A DNA stretch of 64,000 bases from Streptomyces sclerotialus (GTDB lineage Bacteria > Actinomycetota > Actinomycetes > Streptomycetales > Streptomycetaceae): contig JODX01000009.1 of NCBI GenBank assembly GCA_000719105.1, positions 124,001-188,000 on the forward strand, read 5' to 3'. The notes under the pieces were generated by a model, which worked only from the letters and a program-made list of their open reading frames with translations, searched no databases and was not told the origin of the DNA. Both the position numbers and the translations under genes were made by a program. This document shows, one piece after another, positions 48,864 to 56,850 of this stretch (the stretch's first letter is position 1; every line of letters starts with the position of its first letter).

Positions 48864-50588
48864 TCAGCCCGCCAGGCGCGCGTACGTCCCCTGGCGCGCC
48901 GCCGCCAGCTCGGCGTGCGTGCCGCTCTGCACCAGCCGGCCCCGGTCGACGACCAGGACGCGGTCGGCGTCCGGGGCCAGGCTCAGATCGTGCGTGATCA
49001 GGATCGTCGTACGGCCGGCCGTCAGGCGGCGCAGCGGCTGGACCACCTGCCGGGCGGCCACCGCGTCGAGGCCGGCCGTCGGCTCGTCCAGGACCAGGAC
49101 GGGGGCGGCGCGGAGCATCGCGCGGGCGATGGTGATCCGCTTGAGCTGGCCGCCGGACAAGGCGGCCGTGCCGGGGGCGACCCGCGTGTCGTAGCCCTCG
49201 GGGAGCGCGGTGACGAAGTCGTGGGCGGCGGCGTCCCGCGCGGCCCGCTCCACGTCCCTGTCGGTCGCTCCGGGGCGCCCGCAGGCGATGTTCTCGCGGA
49301 TCGTGCCGTTGAGGACGAGTGTCTCCTGGGGCAGGAGCGTGACGTTGTCCCGGAGGAACTCCAGCGGTACGTCCGTGAGCGGCACCCCGTCCAGGGAGAT
49401 CACGCCCGCCGACGGGTCGTAGAAGCGGGTGAGCAGCTTGGACAGGGTGGACTTGCCGGCGCCGCTCGGTCCCGTGATCAGGACCAGTTCGCCGGGGGCT
49501 GCGGTGAACGTCACGTCGCGGACCGACGCGCTCTCCGCGCCCGGGTAGCCGAAGGACACATCGTGGAAGGCGACCCGGCCGCGTACCGGCCACGGAGCCA
49601 CCGGAGCGGCGGGATCCGTGACGGCCGGGCGGGCGTCCAGGAGCTCGCCCAGGCGCTGGGCGCCCGCCGTCGCGGCGGTGAGCGTCAGGCCCAGCCGGCC
49701 GAGGTTGCGGACCGGCGGGTAGAGGTAGCCGATGAACGCGGCGAAGGCGAGCAGCTGGCCCAGCGTCATGCGGTCGGCGGAGATCTCCCAGACGCCGAGG
49801 CCGATCACCGCGAGCACGCACAGCGTCTCGACGACCTCGACGAACTGCTCGTACATCTCGCTCAGCCGGGCTCCGCGCACCGATGCCTTCATCCAGGCGC
49901 GGGCCTCGCGGTCGAGCCGTCTCTCCTCGTCCCGGCGGCGGTTGTACGCCTGGGTGAGGACGATGTTGCCGAGGGACTCCTCGACGACCGAGGTGATCGC
50001 GCCGTCGGCGGTCCGCTCGTCCCGGGACGCCGTCCTGATGCGGCCGGAGAAGCGGCGGGCGGCGAACAGGAAGAGGGGCGCGAGGACGAAGGTGGCCAGG
50101 GCCAGGTCCCAGCGCAGGTAGAGGGCCGCGCAGGCGTAGAAGACGGCGGAGAAGGCGGCGGCGAGCGTGCCGACGACCCCGGAGACGACCATCTGCTCGA
50201 TGGCCTCGACGTCACCGGTGAGCCGTTCGACCAGGTCACCGCGGCGGTGCCGCTGGAAGAAGTGCGGCGGCATGTCCTGCACGTGCCGGAAGACGTGCGC
50301 GCGCAGGCGGAGGACGAATCTCTCGGCGGTCCAGGTGGCGAGCGAGTTGCCGAGGTAGCCGACGAGCGCGCCGAGCGCGGCGACGGCGAGCCAGGCGCCG
50401 GCCGGGCCCCAGAAGGCGGAGAGCGAACCGGCTCGCAGGGCGTTGTCGGTGAGTTCCGCGAACAGCAGGATCGACGCGGTCTCGGCGAGCGCGGACACCA
50501 CCACGCAGGCCACGATCGCCGCGAGCCAGGTGCGGTCACCGCGGGTCAGCGGCCAGAAACGGCGGAAGGCCTCGCGCACTTCCCTCAT
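48864..50588 (-). CDS. ABC exporter (fused membrane and ATPase domains)
   Basis: A 574-residue half-transporter of the MsbA/LmrA type that works as a homodimer or with a partner. Six membrane helices are predicted (about 15-310), followed by the ATPase (about 335-565) with Walker A GPSGAGKST, signature LSGGQLKRI and Walker B VLVLDEPTAGLD. There is no N-terminal peptidase domain. ATG 50588 is preceded by AAAGGAG. A 42-residue Lys/Ala/Pro-rich peptide gene lies 96 bases upstream in the same orientation, separated by a hairpin. The substrate is not known; the peptide is a candidate partner only by position. Confidence 0.93.
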   Translation of the reverse strand: MREVREAFRRFWPLTRGDRTWLAAIVACVVVSALAETASILLFAELTDNALRAGSLSAFWGPAGAWLAVAALGALVGYLGNSLATWTAERFVLRLRAHVFRHVQDMPPHFFQRHRRGDLVERLTGDVEAIEQMVVSGVVGTLAAAFSAVFYACAALYLRWDLALATFVLAPLFLFAARRFSGRIRTASRDERTADGAITSVVEESLGNIVLTQAYNRRRDEERRLDREARAWMKASVRGARLSEMYEQFVEVVETLCVLAVIGLGVWEISADRMTLGQLLAFAAFIGYLYPPVRNLGRLGLTLTAATAGAQRLGELLDARPAVTDPAAPVAPWPVRGRVAFHDVSFGYPGAESASVRDVTFTAAPGELVLITGPSGAGKSTLSKLLTRFYDPSAGVISLDGVPLTDVPLEFLRDNVTLLPQETLVLNGTIRENIACGRPGATDRDVERAARDAAAHDFVTALPEGYDTRVAPGTAALSGGQLKRITIARAMLRAAPVLVLDEPTAGLDAVAARQVVQPLRRLTAGRTTILITHDLSLAPDADRVLVVDRGRLVQSGTHAELAAARQGTYARLAG

Positions 50589-50635
50589 GATCGGTCGACT
50601 CCTTTCCTCTCCTCGGCGGGCGGACATGCCGAGGC

Positions 50636-50667
50636 GGGGTCCCCGGGAGCGTTCGCTCGGGGACCCC
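50636..50667 (-). terminator. Hairpin between the small basic peptide gene and the ABC exporter
   Basis: GGGGTCCCC (50636-50644) pairs with GGGGACCCC (50659-50667), and GAGCG with CGCTC, forming a stem of 14 pairs with a two-base bulge and a TT loop. It is located between the two genes and may stop or reduce transcription into the exporter gene. Confidence 0.7.
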
Positions 50668-50684
50668 ACCTCGTGGCGTGCGGC

Positions 50685-50813
50685 TCAGCCCTTGTGCGAG
50701 ACCGGGCGGCGCTTCGGGGCGGCCTTCTTCGCCGGGGCCTTCTTCTTGGGGGCCGGGGCGGGGGCGGCCTTGCGGGCGGTCTTCTTCACCGGGGCGACCT
50801 TGTGAAAGCTCAT
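50685..50813 (-). CDS. 42-residue Lys/Ala/Pro-rich basic peptide
   Basis: A short gene: ATG 50813 with AAGGAG 8 bases upstream and TGA at 50685. Product begins MSFHKVAPVKKTARKAAPAP and ends KRRPVSHKG, with repeats of KKAPAKKAAP type. It resembles the C-terminal tails of histone H1-like and HbhA-like proteins and carries 13 or more positive charges. Likely binds DNA, RNA or another polyanion. It lies upstream of an ABC exporter gene in the same orientation. Its strong RBS and coherent composition support expression. Confidence 0.8.
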   Translation of the reverse strand: MSFHKVAPVKKTARKAAPAPAPKKKAPAKKAAPKRRPVSHKG

Positions 50814-50937
50814 GGCTGTCTCCTTGCTCGTTCGTACCATTTCTATTTCGCGTCGTTCGCTTTCGCTTTCGACACGGAAAACGTTACGGGACTCGCGAGC
50901 CAGATAAGACCAATTCCACTGAGACCTCGATGAAATA

Positions 50938-50959
50938 CACCTGAGTCAATTCTCAGGTG
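50938..50959. promoter_or_regulatory. Perfect inverted repeat upstream of the basic-peptide gene
   Basis: CACCTGAG-TCAATT-CTCAGGTG, 8-bp arms, in a locally AT-rich region about 125 bases upstream of the peptide ATG. Operator-like; regulator unknown. Confidence 0.55.
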
Positions 50960-50987
50960 ATTACGGGAACTGAATGTCCATTCACAT

Positions 50988-51033
50988 AGAACTTACGGTG
51001 CATGCACAACAGAACTTACGGTGCATGCACAAC
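50988..51033. repeat. Perfect 23-bp tandem duplication
   Basis: Two adjacent identical copies (50988-51010 and 51011-51033) of a 23-base sequence containing ACTTACGGTGCATGCACAAC. Each copy includes the palindrome GTGCATGCAC. It lies between the two minus-strand transcription units. Confidence 0.9.
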
Positions 51034-51040
51034 GCAAAAG

Positions 51041-51069
51041 GCGGCCGACGTCGATGACGTCGGCCGCCT
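51041..51069 (-). terminator. Terminator of the 5'-nucleotidase gene
   Basis: GGCGGCCGACGTC and GACGTCGGCCGCC form a perfect 13-bp stem with a 3-base loop, followed on the minus strand by TTTTGC. It lies 26 bases after the stop codon. Confidence 0.9.
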
Positions 51070-51094
51070 CAGGAGCGAGCGGGGTGCCGGACGA

Positions 51095-52924
51095 TTACTT
51101 CACGATCGTGATCCGGTCCGCCGCCGGCACCGCCAGCGGGCTGCCCGCCGAGGTGGTGGCGAGCAGGTACTGCTCCAGCGCCGCCAGGTCGTCCGCGCCG
51201 ACCAGTTCGTTCGCGCCCTCGCCCAGCGTGGTGAAGCCGTCGCCGCCGCCCGCGAGGAAGCTGTTCATCGCGACGCGGTAGGTGGCCGTCGGGTCGATGG
51301 CCGCACCGTTCAGCTTGATCGAGTCGGTGACCACGCGATCGGCGCCCGACTTGGTCAGGTCGAGCGTGTACGTCAGCCCGGCCGACACCTGGAGGATCTT
51401 CGGCGAGGCCGCGTTGGAGCCGCTCACCTGCTCCTTGAGCACCTGGATGAGCTGGGCGCCCGTGTAGTCCTGGAGGTTCACCGTGTTGGCGAACGGCTGG
51501 ACCGTGAAGGCCTCCGCGTACGTCACCACGCCGTCGCCCTCGGCGCCCTTGGCCGCGTAGGTGAGGGGCGCCCGGATGCCGCCGGGGTTCATCAGCGCGA
51601 GGTCGGTCTCGGGGTCGAGCTCCTTGCCGTACGCGAGCTGCGCGTCGGCGATCAGGTCACCGAGCGGGGACTCCGTGCCGGAGTTGCCGATGTCGCCCGC
51701 GATGTAGCCGATGGCGCGGTTGCCGATCGGGGCGGCCAGCGTGTTCCACTTGTCGATCAGCCGGGTCATGTCGGGGGCCTTGGCGACGTCCCGGGTGACC
51801 ACGTGGTTCGCGGACTCCACGGACGTACGGGCGATGTCGCCGGTGCGGCGGTCGTACGTGAGGGTGGTGTCCGTGTAGAGGCGGCCGAAGGACGAGGCCG
51901 AGGTGACCATGCGCGGGTTGCCCGCCGGGTCGTCGATCGTGCAGACGTACGCGTTGTGCGTGTGGCCGGTGACCAGCGCGTCGACCTTCGGCGTGATGTT
52001 CTTGGCGATGTCCACGATCGGCCCGGAGATGCCGTCACCGGCGCCCGGGGAGTCGCAGTCGTAGTTGTACGCCGTCGAGGCGGGCTGGCCGCCCTCGTGG
52101 ATCAGCGCGACGACCGACTTCACGCCCTGGCGCTCCAGCTCCTTGGCGTACTTGTTGATCGTCTCGACCTCGTCCTTGAACTCGAGGCCCTTGACGCCCT
52201 CGGCGGTGACGACGCCCGGCGTGTCCTCCAGGGTCACACCGATGAAGCCGACCTTGACGCCGTTCTTCTTCCACACCCAGTAGGGCTTGAGGATCGGCTT
52301 GCCGGTCTTCTCGTCGAGTACGTTCGCCGCGAGGTACGGGAAGTCGGCGCCCCCGAACTTTTCCCCCTCGACGTAACAGCCGTCGGTGGGGTGGCAGCCG
52401 CCGTTCTGCAGCCGGGCCAGCTCCTTGGCGCCCTCGTCGAACTCGTGGTTGCCGACGCTCGTGACGTCGAGGTCCAGCTTGTTCAGCGCCTCGATGGTGG
52501 GCTCGTCATGGAAGAGGCCCGAGAGCAGCGGGGAGGCGCCGACCATGTCGCCGCCGGCCGCGGTGATGGAGTACTTGTTGCCCTTGCGCGCCTGGCGCAG
52601 GTGCGTGGCCAGGTACTCGACGCCGCCCGCGTCGACGGTCGTCGTCGTGCCGTCCTCGTGCTGGTGCGTGACGCGCCCGGAGGAGCCGGACGGCGGCTCC
52701 AGGTTGCCGTGCAGGTCGTTGAAGGACAGGAGCTGCACGTCCTGGTAGCGGCCCGGCTGGGACTGCCCGGGCCTGCCGTCGCTCGGCTCGTGCCCCTTCG
52801 CCTCGCCGGCCGAGGCCGGGAGCGCGGCGGCGAGCGCACCGACGGTGGCGAGGCCGGCGGCCGCGGCGAGGAGACGGTTCGTGCGGCGTCTGCGGCGGTG
52901 CGGCTGGGGTGTGGCGGCTGACAT
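51095..52924 (-). CDS. Secreted 5'-nucleotidase/metallophosphatase (UshA-like)
   Basis: A 609-residue exported enzyme that would hydrolyse extracellular nucleotides to nucleoside and phosphate. The signal peptide ends after ALAAALPASAGE (about 40). The metallophosphatase domain (about 60-360) has LLSFNDLHGNLEP, GGDMVGAS, SVGNHEFDEG and TGHTHNAY. The C-terminal 5'-nucleotidase domain (about 380-600) has IADAQLAYG, NPGGIRAPL and FLAGGGDGFTTL. It contains few cysteines. The gene is monocistronic, with an 11-base-period direct repeat and a 19-bp palindrome upstream. It could be phosphate-regulated, which would suit its function. Confidence 0.93.
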   Translation of the reverse strand: MSAATPQPHRRRRRTNRLLAAAAGLATVGALAAALPASAGEAKGHEPSDGRPGQSQPGRYQDVQLLSFNDLHGNLEPPSGSSGRVTHQHEDGTTTTVDAGGVEYLATHLRQARKGNKYSITAAGGDMVGASPLLSGLFHDEPTIEALNKLDLDVTSVGNHEFDEGAKELARLQNGGCHPTDGCYVEGEKFGGADFPYLAANVLDEKTGKPILKPYWVWKKNGVKVGFIGVTLEDTPGVVTAEGVKGLEFKDEVETINKYAKELERQGVKSVVALIHEGGQPASTAYNYDCDSPGAGDGISGPIVDIAKNITPKVDALVTGHTHNAYVCTIDDPAGNPRMVTSASSFGRLYTDTTLTYDRRTGDIARTSVESANHVVTRDVAKAPDMTRLIDKWNTLAAPIGNRAIGYIAGDIGNSGTESPLGDLIADAQLAYGKELDPETDLALMNPGGIRAPLTYAAKGAEGDGVVTYAEAFTVQPFANTVNLQDYTGAQLIQVLKEQVSGSNAASPKILQVSAGLTYTLDLTKSGADRVVTDSIKLNGAAIDPTATYRVAMNSFLAGGGDGFTTLGEGANELVGADDLAALEQYLLATTSAGSPLAVPAADRITIVK

Positions 52925-53257
52925 CTGCCCCCCTGGGAGTCGGAACTGAATCGGAACTGAGTCAGATCCGAATCGGATCTGATGGCAAACGGATGAGAAA
53001 TGGCCCCGTCCGCGCGCAGCCTAAGGTCAACGCGCGTAGCGCGACAGGGGGTTCCTGGTTACGGCCTGATGACCGTCGAGGGCAATTCGCCATGAACAGG
53101 ACAGGCGACCGGTGCGCGCGGGGGTCGCCGCACCGACCGGACTCCCCGACCGCACCTGCCGCCCGGCCGGCACCGCCCGGACCCCCGGACGAACCGCTCG
53201 AGCCGGGCGAATCCCCATGCTGTCCCCGCCCACCCCACCGGGCCTACTCTCATATGC
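52925..53257. other. 333-base intergenic region between 5'-nucleotidase and mshD
   Basis: No gene is supported. It contains the repeat TCGGAACTGA at 52940 and 52951, a 19-bp palindrome at 52963-52981, and a 55-base GC-rich tract before mshD. A clear RBS for mshD is not visible. Confidence 0.5.
52940..52981. promoter_or_regulatory. Direct repeat and 19-bp palindrome in the 5'-nucleotidase promoter
   Basis: TCGGAACTGA occurs twice with an 11-base period (52940-52949, 52951-52960). It is followed by CAGATCCGA-A-TCGGATCTG at 52963-52981, a perfect palindrome. PhoP boxes also consist of 11-base direct repeats, but the sequence differs from the GTTCACC core, so the binding protein is open. Confidence 0.55.
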
Positions 53258-54184
53258 ATGAGCAGCCACGACACCGCCCCCCGGGGCCCCGCCCGCAGCA
53301 TCCAGAGCCTCACCGCGCCGAGCGCCGACCAGATCGAGGCCGTGTCCGCCCTGCTCGACGAGGCGGCCCGGGCCGACGGGCAGTCGGCGGTGTCCGAACA
53401 GGGCCGGCTCCAGCTGCGCGGCGGCGAACGGGAGGGCGTACGGCACCTGCTGCTCACCATGAACGGCACCCTCGTCGGCTACGCGCAGCTGGAGGACACC
53501 GACCCGGTCGAGGCCCCGGCCGCCGAACTCGTCGTCCACCCCGCGTACCGCGGCCACGGTCACGGCCGCGCCCTCGGCACCGCGCTGCTCGCGGAGTCCG
53601 GCAAGCGGCTGCGGGTGTGGGCGCACGGCGGGCACGCCGCCGCCCGGCACCTCGCGCAGGTCCTCGGTCTCGCCCTGTTCCGCGAGCTGCGCCAGATGCG
53701 CCGCCCGCTGGCGGACTTCGACCCGCCCGAGCCGGCGCTGCCCGAGGGCGTCACGGTCCGCACCTTCGTGCCCGGCAAGGACGACGCCGCGTGGCTCGCG
53801 GTGAACGCCGAGGCCTTCGCCCACCACCCCGAACAGGGCTCCCTGACCCAGCGCGACCTCGACGACCGCAAGGCGGAGCCGTGGTTCGACCCGGCCGGCT
53901 TCTTCCTCGCCGAGCGCGGCGGCGAGGTGATCGGCTTCCACTGGACCAAGGTCCACGAGGAGGAGGGGCTCGGGGAGGTGTATGTAGTCGGCGTGCACCC
54001 CGACGCCCAGGGCGGCGGTCTCGGCCGGGCACTCACCACGATCGGCCTGCGGCACCTGGCCGCGCGGGGCCTGCCGACCGCGATGCTGTACGTCGACGCC
54101 GACAACAAGGCCGCGGTGACCGTGTACGAGCGGCTGGGCTTCGTCACGCACGAGACGGACCTGATGTACCGCACGGAGACCTGA
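53258..54184 (+). CDS. mshD: Mycothiol synthase (mycothiol last step)
   Basis: MshD acetylates Cys-GlcN-Ins with acetyl-CoA to give mycothiol. The 308-residue protein has two GNAT domains, as MshD does: N-terminal (about 15-140) with AAELVVHPAYRGHGHGRALG and C-terminal (about 155-305) with VYVVGVHPDAQGGGLGRALT, where the acetyl-CoA loop Q/RxxGxG/A is complete (QGGGLG), and AMLYVDADNKAAVTVYERLG. Works with MshA (4.2 kb). The gene is monocistronic here. Confidence 0.95.
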   Translation: MSSHDTAPRGPARSIQSLTAPSADQIEAVSALLDEAARADGQSAVSEQGRLQLRGGEREGVRHLLLTMNGTLVGYAQLEDTDPVEAPAAELVVHPAYRGHGHGRALGTALLAESGKRLRVWAHGGHAAARHLAQVLGLALFRELRQMRRPLADFDPPEPALPEGVTVRTFVPGKDDAAWLAVNAEAFAHHPEQGSLTQRDLDDRKAEPWFDPAGFFLAERGGEVIGFHWTKVHEEEGLGEVYVVGVHPDAQGGGLGRALTTIGLRHLAARGLPTAMLYVDADNKAAVTVYERLGFVTHETDLMYRTET

Positions 54185-54254
54185 GCGGCACGAACCACCA
54201 CAGACACCCCGGACACTCCTCAAGGGGGCGGCGCGCTTGACGCCGCCCCCTTCT

Positions 54255-54298
54255 TTGCACCACCCTTTCACTACTCAATTAGTGAAAGGGTGGTGCAA
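54255..54298. promoter_or_regulatory. Perfect 19-bp inverted repeat over the YtrA-type regulator start
   Basis: TTGCACCACCCTTTCACTA and TAGTGAAAGGGTGGTGCAA with the 6-base centre CTCAAT. It ends 4 bases before GTG 54303 and includes the purine run AAAGGGTGG that would serve as RBS. As DNA it is a likely operator; as RNA it would fold and hide the RBS. Confidence 0.8.
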
Positions 54299-54302
54299 GC
54301 GA

Positions 54303-54710
54303 GTGGTCGAGTACCGCATCGACAGGCGCAGCGGCGTCGCCACCTACCTCCAGATCGTCCAGCAGACCAAACAGGCCCTGCGCCTCGGCCTGCTGGAGCC
54401 CGGCGACAAGCTGCCCACGGCCCGCGAGGTCGTGGCGGCCACCGCGATCAACCCGAACACCGTGCTCAAGGCCTACCGCGAGCTGGAGCGCGAGGGCCTG
54501 GTCGAGGCCCGGCGCGGCCTCGGCACGTTCGTCCGGAAGGGTCTGAGCACCGCCCCGGCCGACTCCCCGCTCCGTGCCGAGCTCGAGACCTGGGCGGACC
54601 GGGCGCGCACCGCCGGACTCGAACGGGACGACGTGGCGGCGCTCTTCACCTCCGTACTCGATCAGCACTTCCCGTACGACCAGAACCACAGCAAGGGGGA
54701 CCAGGCATGA
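54303..54710 (+). CDS. GntR/YtrA-family transcriptional regulator
   Basis: A 135-residue YtrA-type regulator with the winged helix at about 10-75 (VATYLQIVQQTKQALRLGLL, LPTAREVVAATAINPNTVLK, AYRELEREGLVEARRG) and a short helical C-terminus. YtrA regulators repress an adjacent ABC transporter operon until an envelope stress signal. It overlaps the ABC ATPase gene by four bases (ATGA), and a 19-bp inverted repeat overlaps its start. The call on family and target is strong by organisation. Confidence 0.93.
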   Translation: MVEYRIDRRSGVATYLQIVQQTKQALRLGLLEPGDKLPTAREVVAATAINPNTVLKAYRELEREGLVEARRGLGTFVRKGLSTAPADSPLRAELETWADRARTAGLERDDVAALFTSVLDQHFPYDQNHSKGDQA

Positions 54711-55597
54711 CCGACACCGCCATCGAGGCGGCCGGACTGGGCAGGACGTTCGGGCGGCGGCGGAGGGCACGGGCGCTGCACGCGTGCACCTTCCGGCTGC
54801 CGGCGGGACGCGTCTGCGCGGTCGTCGGACCGAACGGCGCGGGCAAGTCCACCCTGCTCGCCCTCGCGGCCGGACTGCTGCGGCCCACGGAGGGCACGGT
54901 CACCGTGCTCGGCACCACCCCGGCGGCGGCCCGCGAGCGCGTCGCGTACGTCGCCCAGGGCAAGCCCCTGCACCCCCAGCTCACCGTCGCCGACACCCTG
55001 CGCATGGGCCGGGACCTCAACCCCCGGCGCTGGGACGCGGCCACGGCCGGGCGCGTCGTCGCGGACGGCGACCTCGACCCGGACGCCAAGGTCCGCACCC
55101 TTTCGGGCGGCCAGCGCACCCGTGTCGCGCTCGCCCTCGCCCTCGGCAAGCGGCCCGAGCTGCTGCTCCTGGACGAGCCGATGGCCGACCTCGACCCGCT
55201 CGCCCGGCACCAGCTCATGGGCACCCTGATGGCGGACGCCGCCGAGCACGGCACCACGATCGTCATGTCCTCGCACGTGATCGCCGAGCTGGAGGGCTCC
55301 TGCGACCACCTGCTCCTCGTCGGCGGCGGCCGCGTCCGCCTCGCGGGCCCCGTCGACGACCTGCTGGCCGCCCACACCCTCGTCACCGGCCCGGCCGGCG
55401 ACCTTGCCCCGCACACGGTGGTCGAGTCCCGTACGACGGGACGCCAGCTCACCGCGCTCGTCCGCCCGGCGGGCCCCCTCGGCGAGGACTGGCAGGCCGG
55501 CGACCCGACGCTGGAGGAACTGGTCCTCGCCCACCTCCGCTCGCCCGACGCCCCCGCCCTCACGCTGACCGACGAGCGCCAGGAGGCCGCCGCATGA
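54707..55597 (+). CDS. ABC transporter ATP-binding protein
   Basis: A 296-residue ATPase: Walker A GPNGAGKST at about 43-51, Q-loop YVAQGKPLHP, signature LSGGQRTRV, Walker B LLLLDEPMADLD and the H-loop VMSSHVI. A C-terminal extension of about 70 residues (GPAGDLAPHTVVESRTTGRQ, LTALVRPAG) follows, as in ATPases with a drug or antibiotic resistance role. It is coupled on both sides (ATGA overlaps) with the YtrA regulator and the permease. Confidence 0.94.
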   Translation: MTDTAIEAAGLGRTFGRRRRARALHACTFRLPAGRVCAVVGPNGAGKSTLLALAAGLLRPTEGTVTVLGTTPAAARERVAYVAQGKPLHPQLTVADTLRMGRDLNPRRWDAATAGRVVADGDLDPDAKVRTLSGGQRTRVALALALGKRPELLLLDEPMADLDPLARHQLMGTLMADAAEHGTTIVMSSHVIAELEGSCDHLLLVGGGRVRLAGPVDDLLAAHTLVTGPAGDLAPHTVVESRTTGRQLTALVRPAGPLGEDWQAGDPTLEELVLAHLRSPDAPALTLTDERQEAAA

Positions 55598-56583
55598 GCA
55601 CCGTGACCGCCGAGGCGACGACCGTGCAGAGCCCCCCGTCCTCCGCCCACCGGGGCCTGGTCCGGACGGTGCTGCGGCTGCACCGGTGGGCGCTGTGGTT
55701 CTGGGTGCTGTTCCTGGTCGTGACGGGCGGGGCCCTGCTGTGGGCGTACGGGCCGGGGGCCCACGCCGCCTGGCAGGAGTACCGGGCGGCGGACTGCGCC
55801 CGGGACGGGTTCCTCCCGGCCTGCGGCACCAACGGCCCCGGGTACCAGTACTTCTCCACGGTGGTCGATTCCGCCTCCGCGCTGCTGTACTCCGTACCGC
55901 TGCTGACCGCCGCCTGGGCGGGCTCGGCCCTGATCGGCCGCGAACTGGAGAACGGCACGACGGCGCTCGTCTGGACCCAGTCGGTGTCCCCGGCCCGCTG
56001 GCTCGCGGCCAAGCTCGCCGTGCCGGCCGCGCTCCTCGTCGCCGGGACGGCCGTGCTCAGCCTGCTGCACCGTACGGTGTGGTCGGCCGACCGCGAACTC
56101 TGGCACGACATGGGCGGCGAGTGGCACTCGGGCAGCATCTACACCGCCAACGGCACCCTTCTCACCGCCTACGTCCTGCTCGGCCTGGCCGTCGGCGTCC
56201 TCGCGGGCCTGGTCGTACGGAACGCGCTGCCCGCACTCGCCGCCGCCGCCATCGGCTTCGCGGTGCTCCTGAACGTGCTCGACTCCCTGCGCACCCACCT
56301 GTGGCCGGTCAAGACGCTGACCGGCAAGGACGGCTACCCGGACTACATCGGCATGGTGGTCGGCGACGGCGCCCTCACCTCCACCGGCGCCCGCATCCCG
56401 GACCCGGTCTGCGTGGACGACGCCGCCTGCCTCGCCCGCCACGACATCGTCGGCTACTACCGCGACTACCACCCGTCCTCCCACTTCTGGCCGCTCCAGC
56501 TCGTCGAGACCGGCATCGTGCTCGCCCTTGCAGCCGCGCTCACCTTCGCCGCGTTCGCGCTGCTCCGCCGCCGTACGGCCTGA
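55594..56583 (+). CDS. ABC transporter permease
   Basis: A 329-residue membrane protein with about six membrane segments (WALWFWVLFLVVTGGALLWA; LLYSVPLLTAAWAGSALIG; LAAKLAVPAALLVAGTAVLS; LTAYVLLGLAVGVLAGLVVR; ALPALAAAAIGFAVLLNVLD; ETGIVLALAAALTFAAFALL). The ends are cytoplasmic. It belongs to the ABC-2 type group. Last gene of the ytr-like operon, followed by a terminator hairpin. Confidence 0.9.
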   Translation: MSTVTAEATTVQSPPSSAHRGLVRTVLRLHRWALWFWVLFLVVTGGALLWAYGPGAHAAWQEYRAADCARDGFLPACGTNGPGYQYFSTVVDSASALLYSVPLLTAAWAGSALIGRELENGTTALVWTQSVSPARWLAAKLAVPAALLVAGTAVLSLLHRTVWSADRELWHDMGGEWHSGSIYTANGTLLTAYVLLGLAVGVLAGLVVRNALPALAAAAIGFAVLLNVLDSLRTHLWPVKTLTGKDGYPDYIGMVVGDGALTSTGARIPDPVCVDDAACLARHDIVGYYRDYHPSSHFWPLQLVETGIVLALAAALTFAAFALLRRRTA

Positions 56584-56600
56584 CGACGGCGACCGCGTCC

Positions 56601-56642
56601 GCGGGGGTACGTCCCTCCTCAGGGGGAGCGACGTACCCCCGC
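56601..56642 (+). terminator. Terminator of the YtrA/ABC operon
   Basis: GCGGGGGTACGTC and GACGTACCCCCGC form a perfect 13-bp stem; the 16-base loop contains CTCCTC. Located 18 bases after the permease stop. Confidence 0.8.
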
Positions 56643-56850
56643 GGTCCTCCCCCCGCTATCCCTCACGTCATGTCTCCGTAACCAACGATTCAGACGACCT
56701 TGCGACGCTCGCTCAATGAACCCCGCCGTACCCGAGCACTCGTCGCCCCCGGAGAACGGGGGGAGCGCGTGGAGCGGCCCGTTTCCCGCCGCGCTGCCGC
56801 CAGCGCGTTCCGACACGCCCGTCTCCGTGCCGGCGCGGAACAATGGGGCC

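Noticed and set aside
56643..56850. PHO boxes before ppk
   Set aside because: No pair of GTTCACC-like 11-base repeats was visible in this region.
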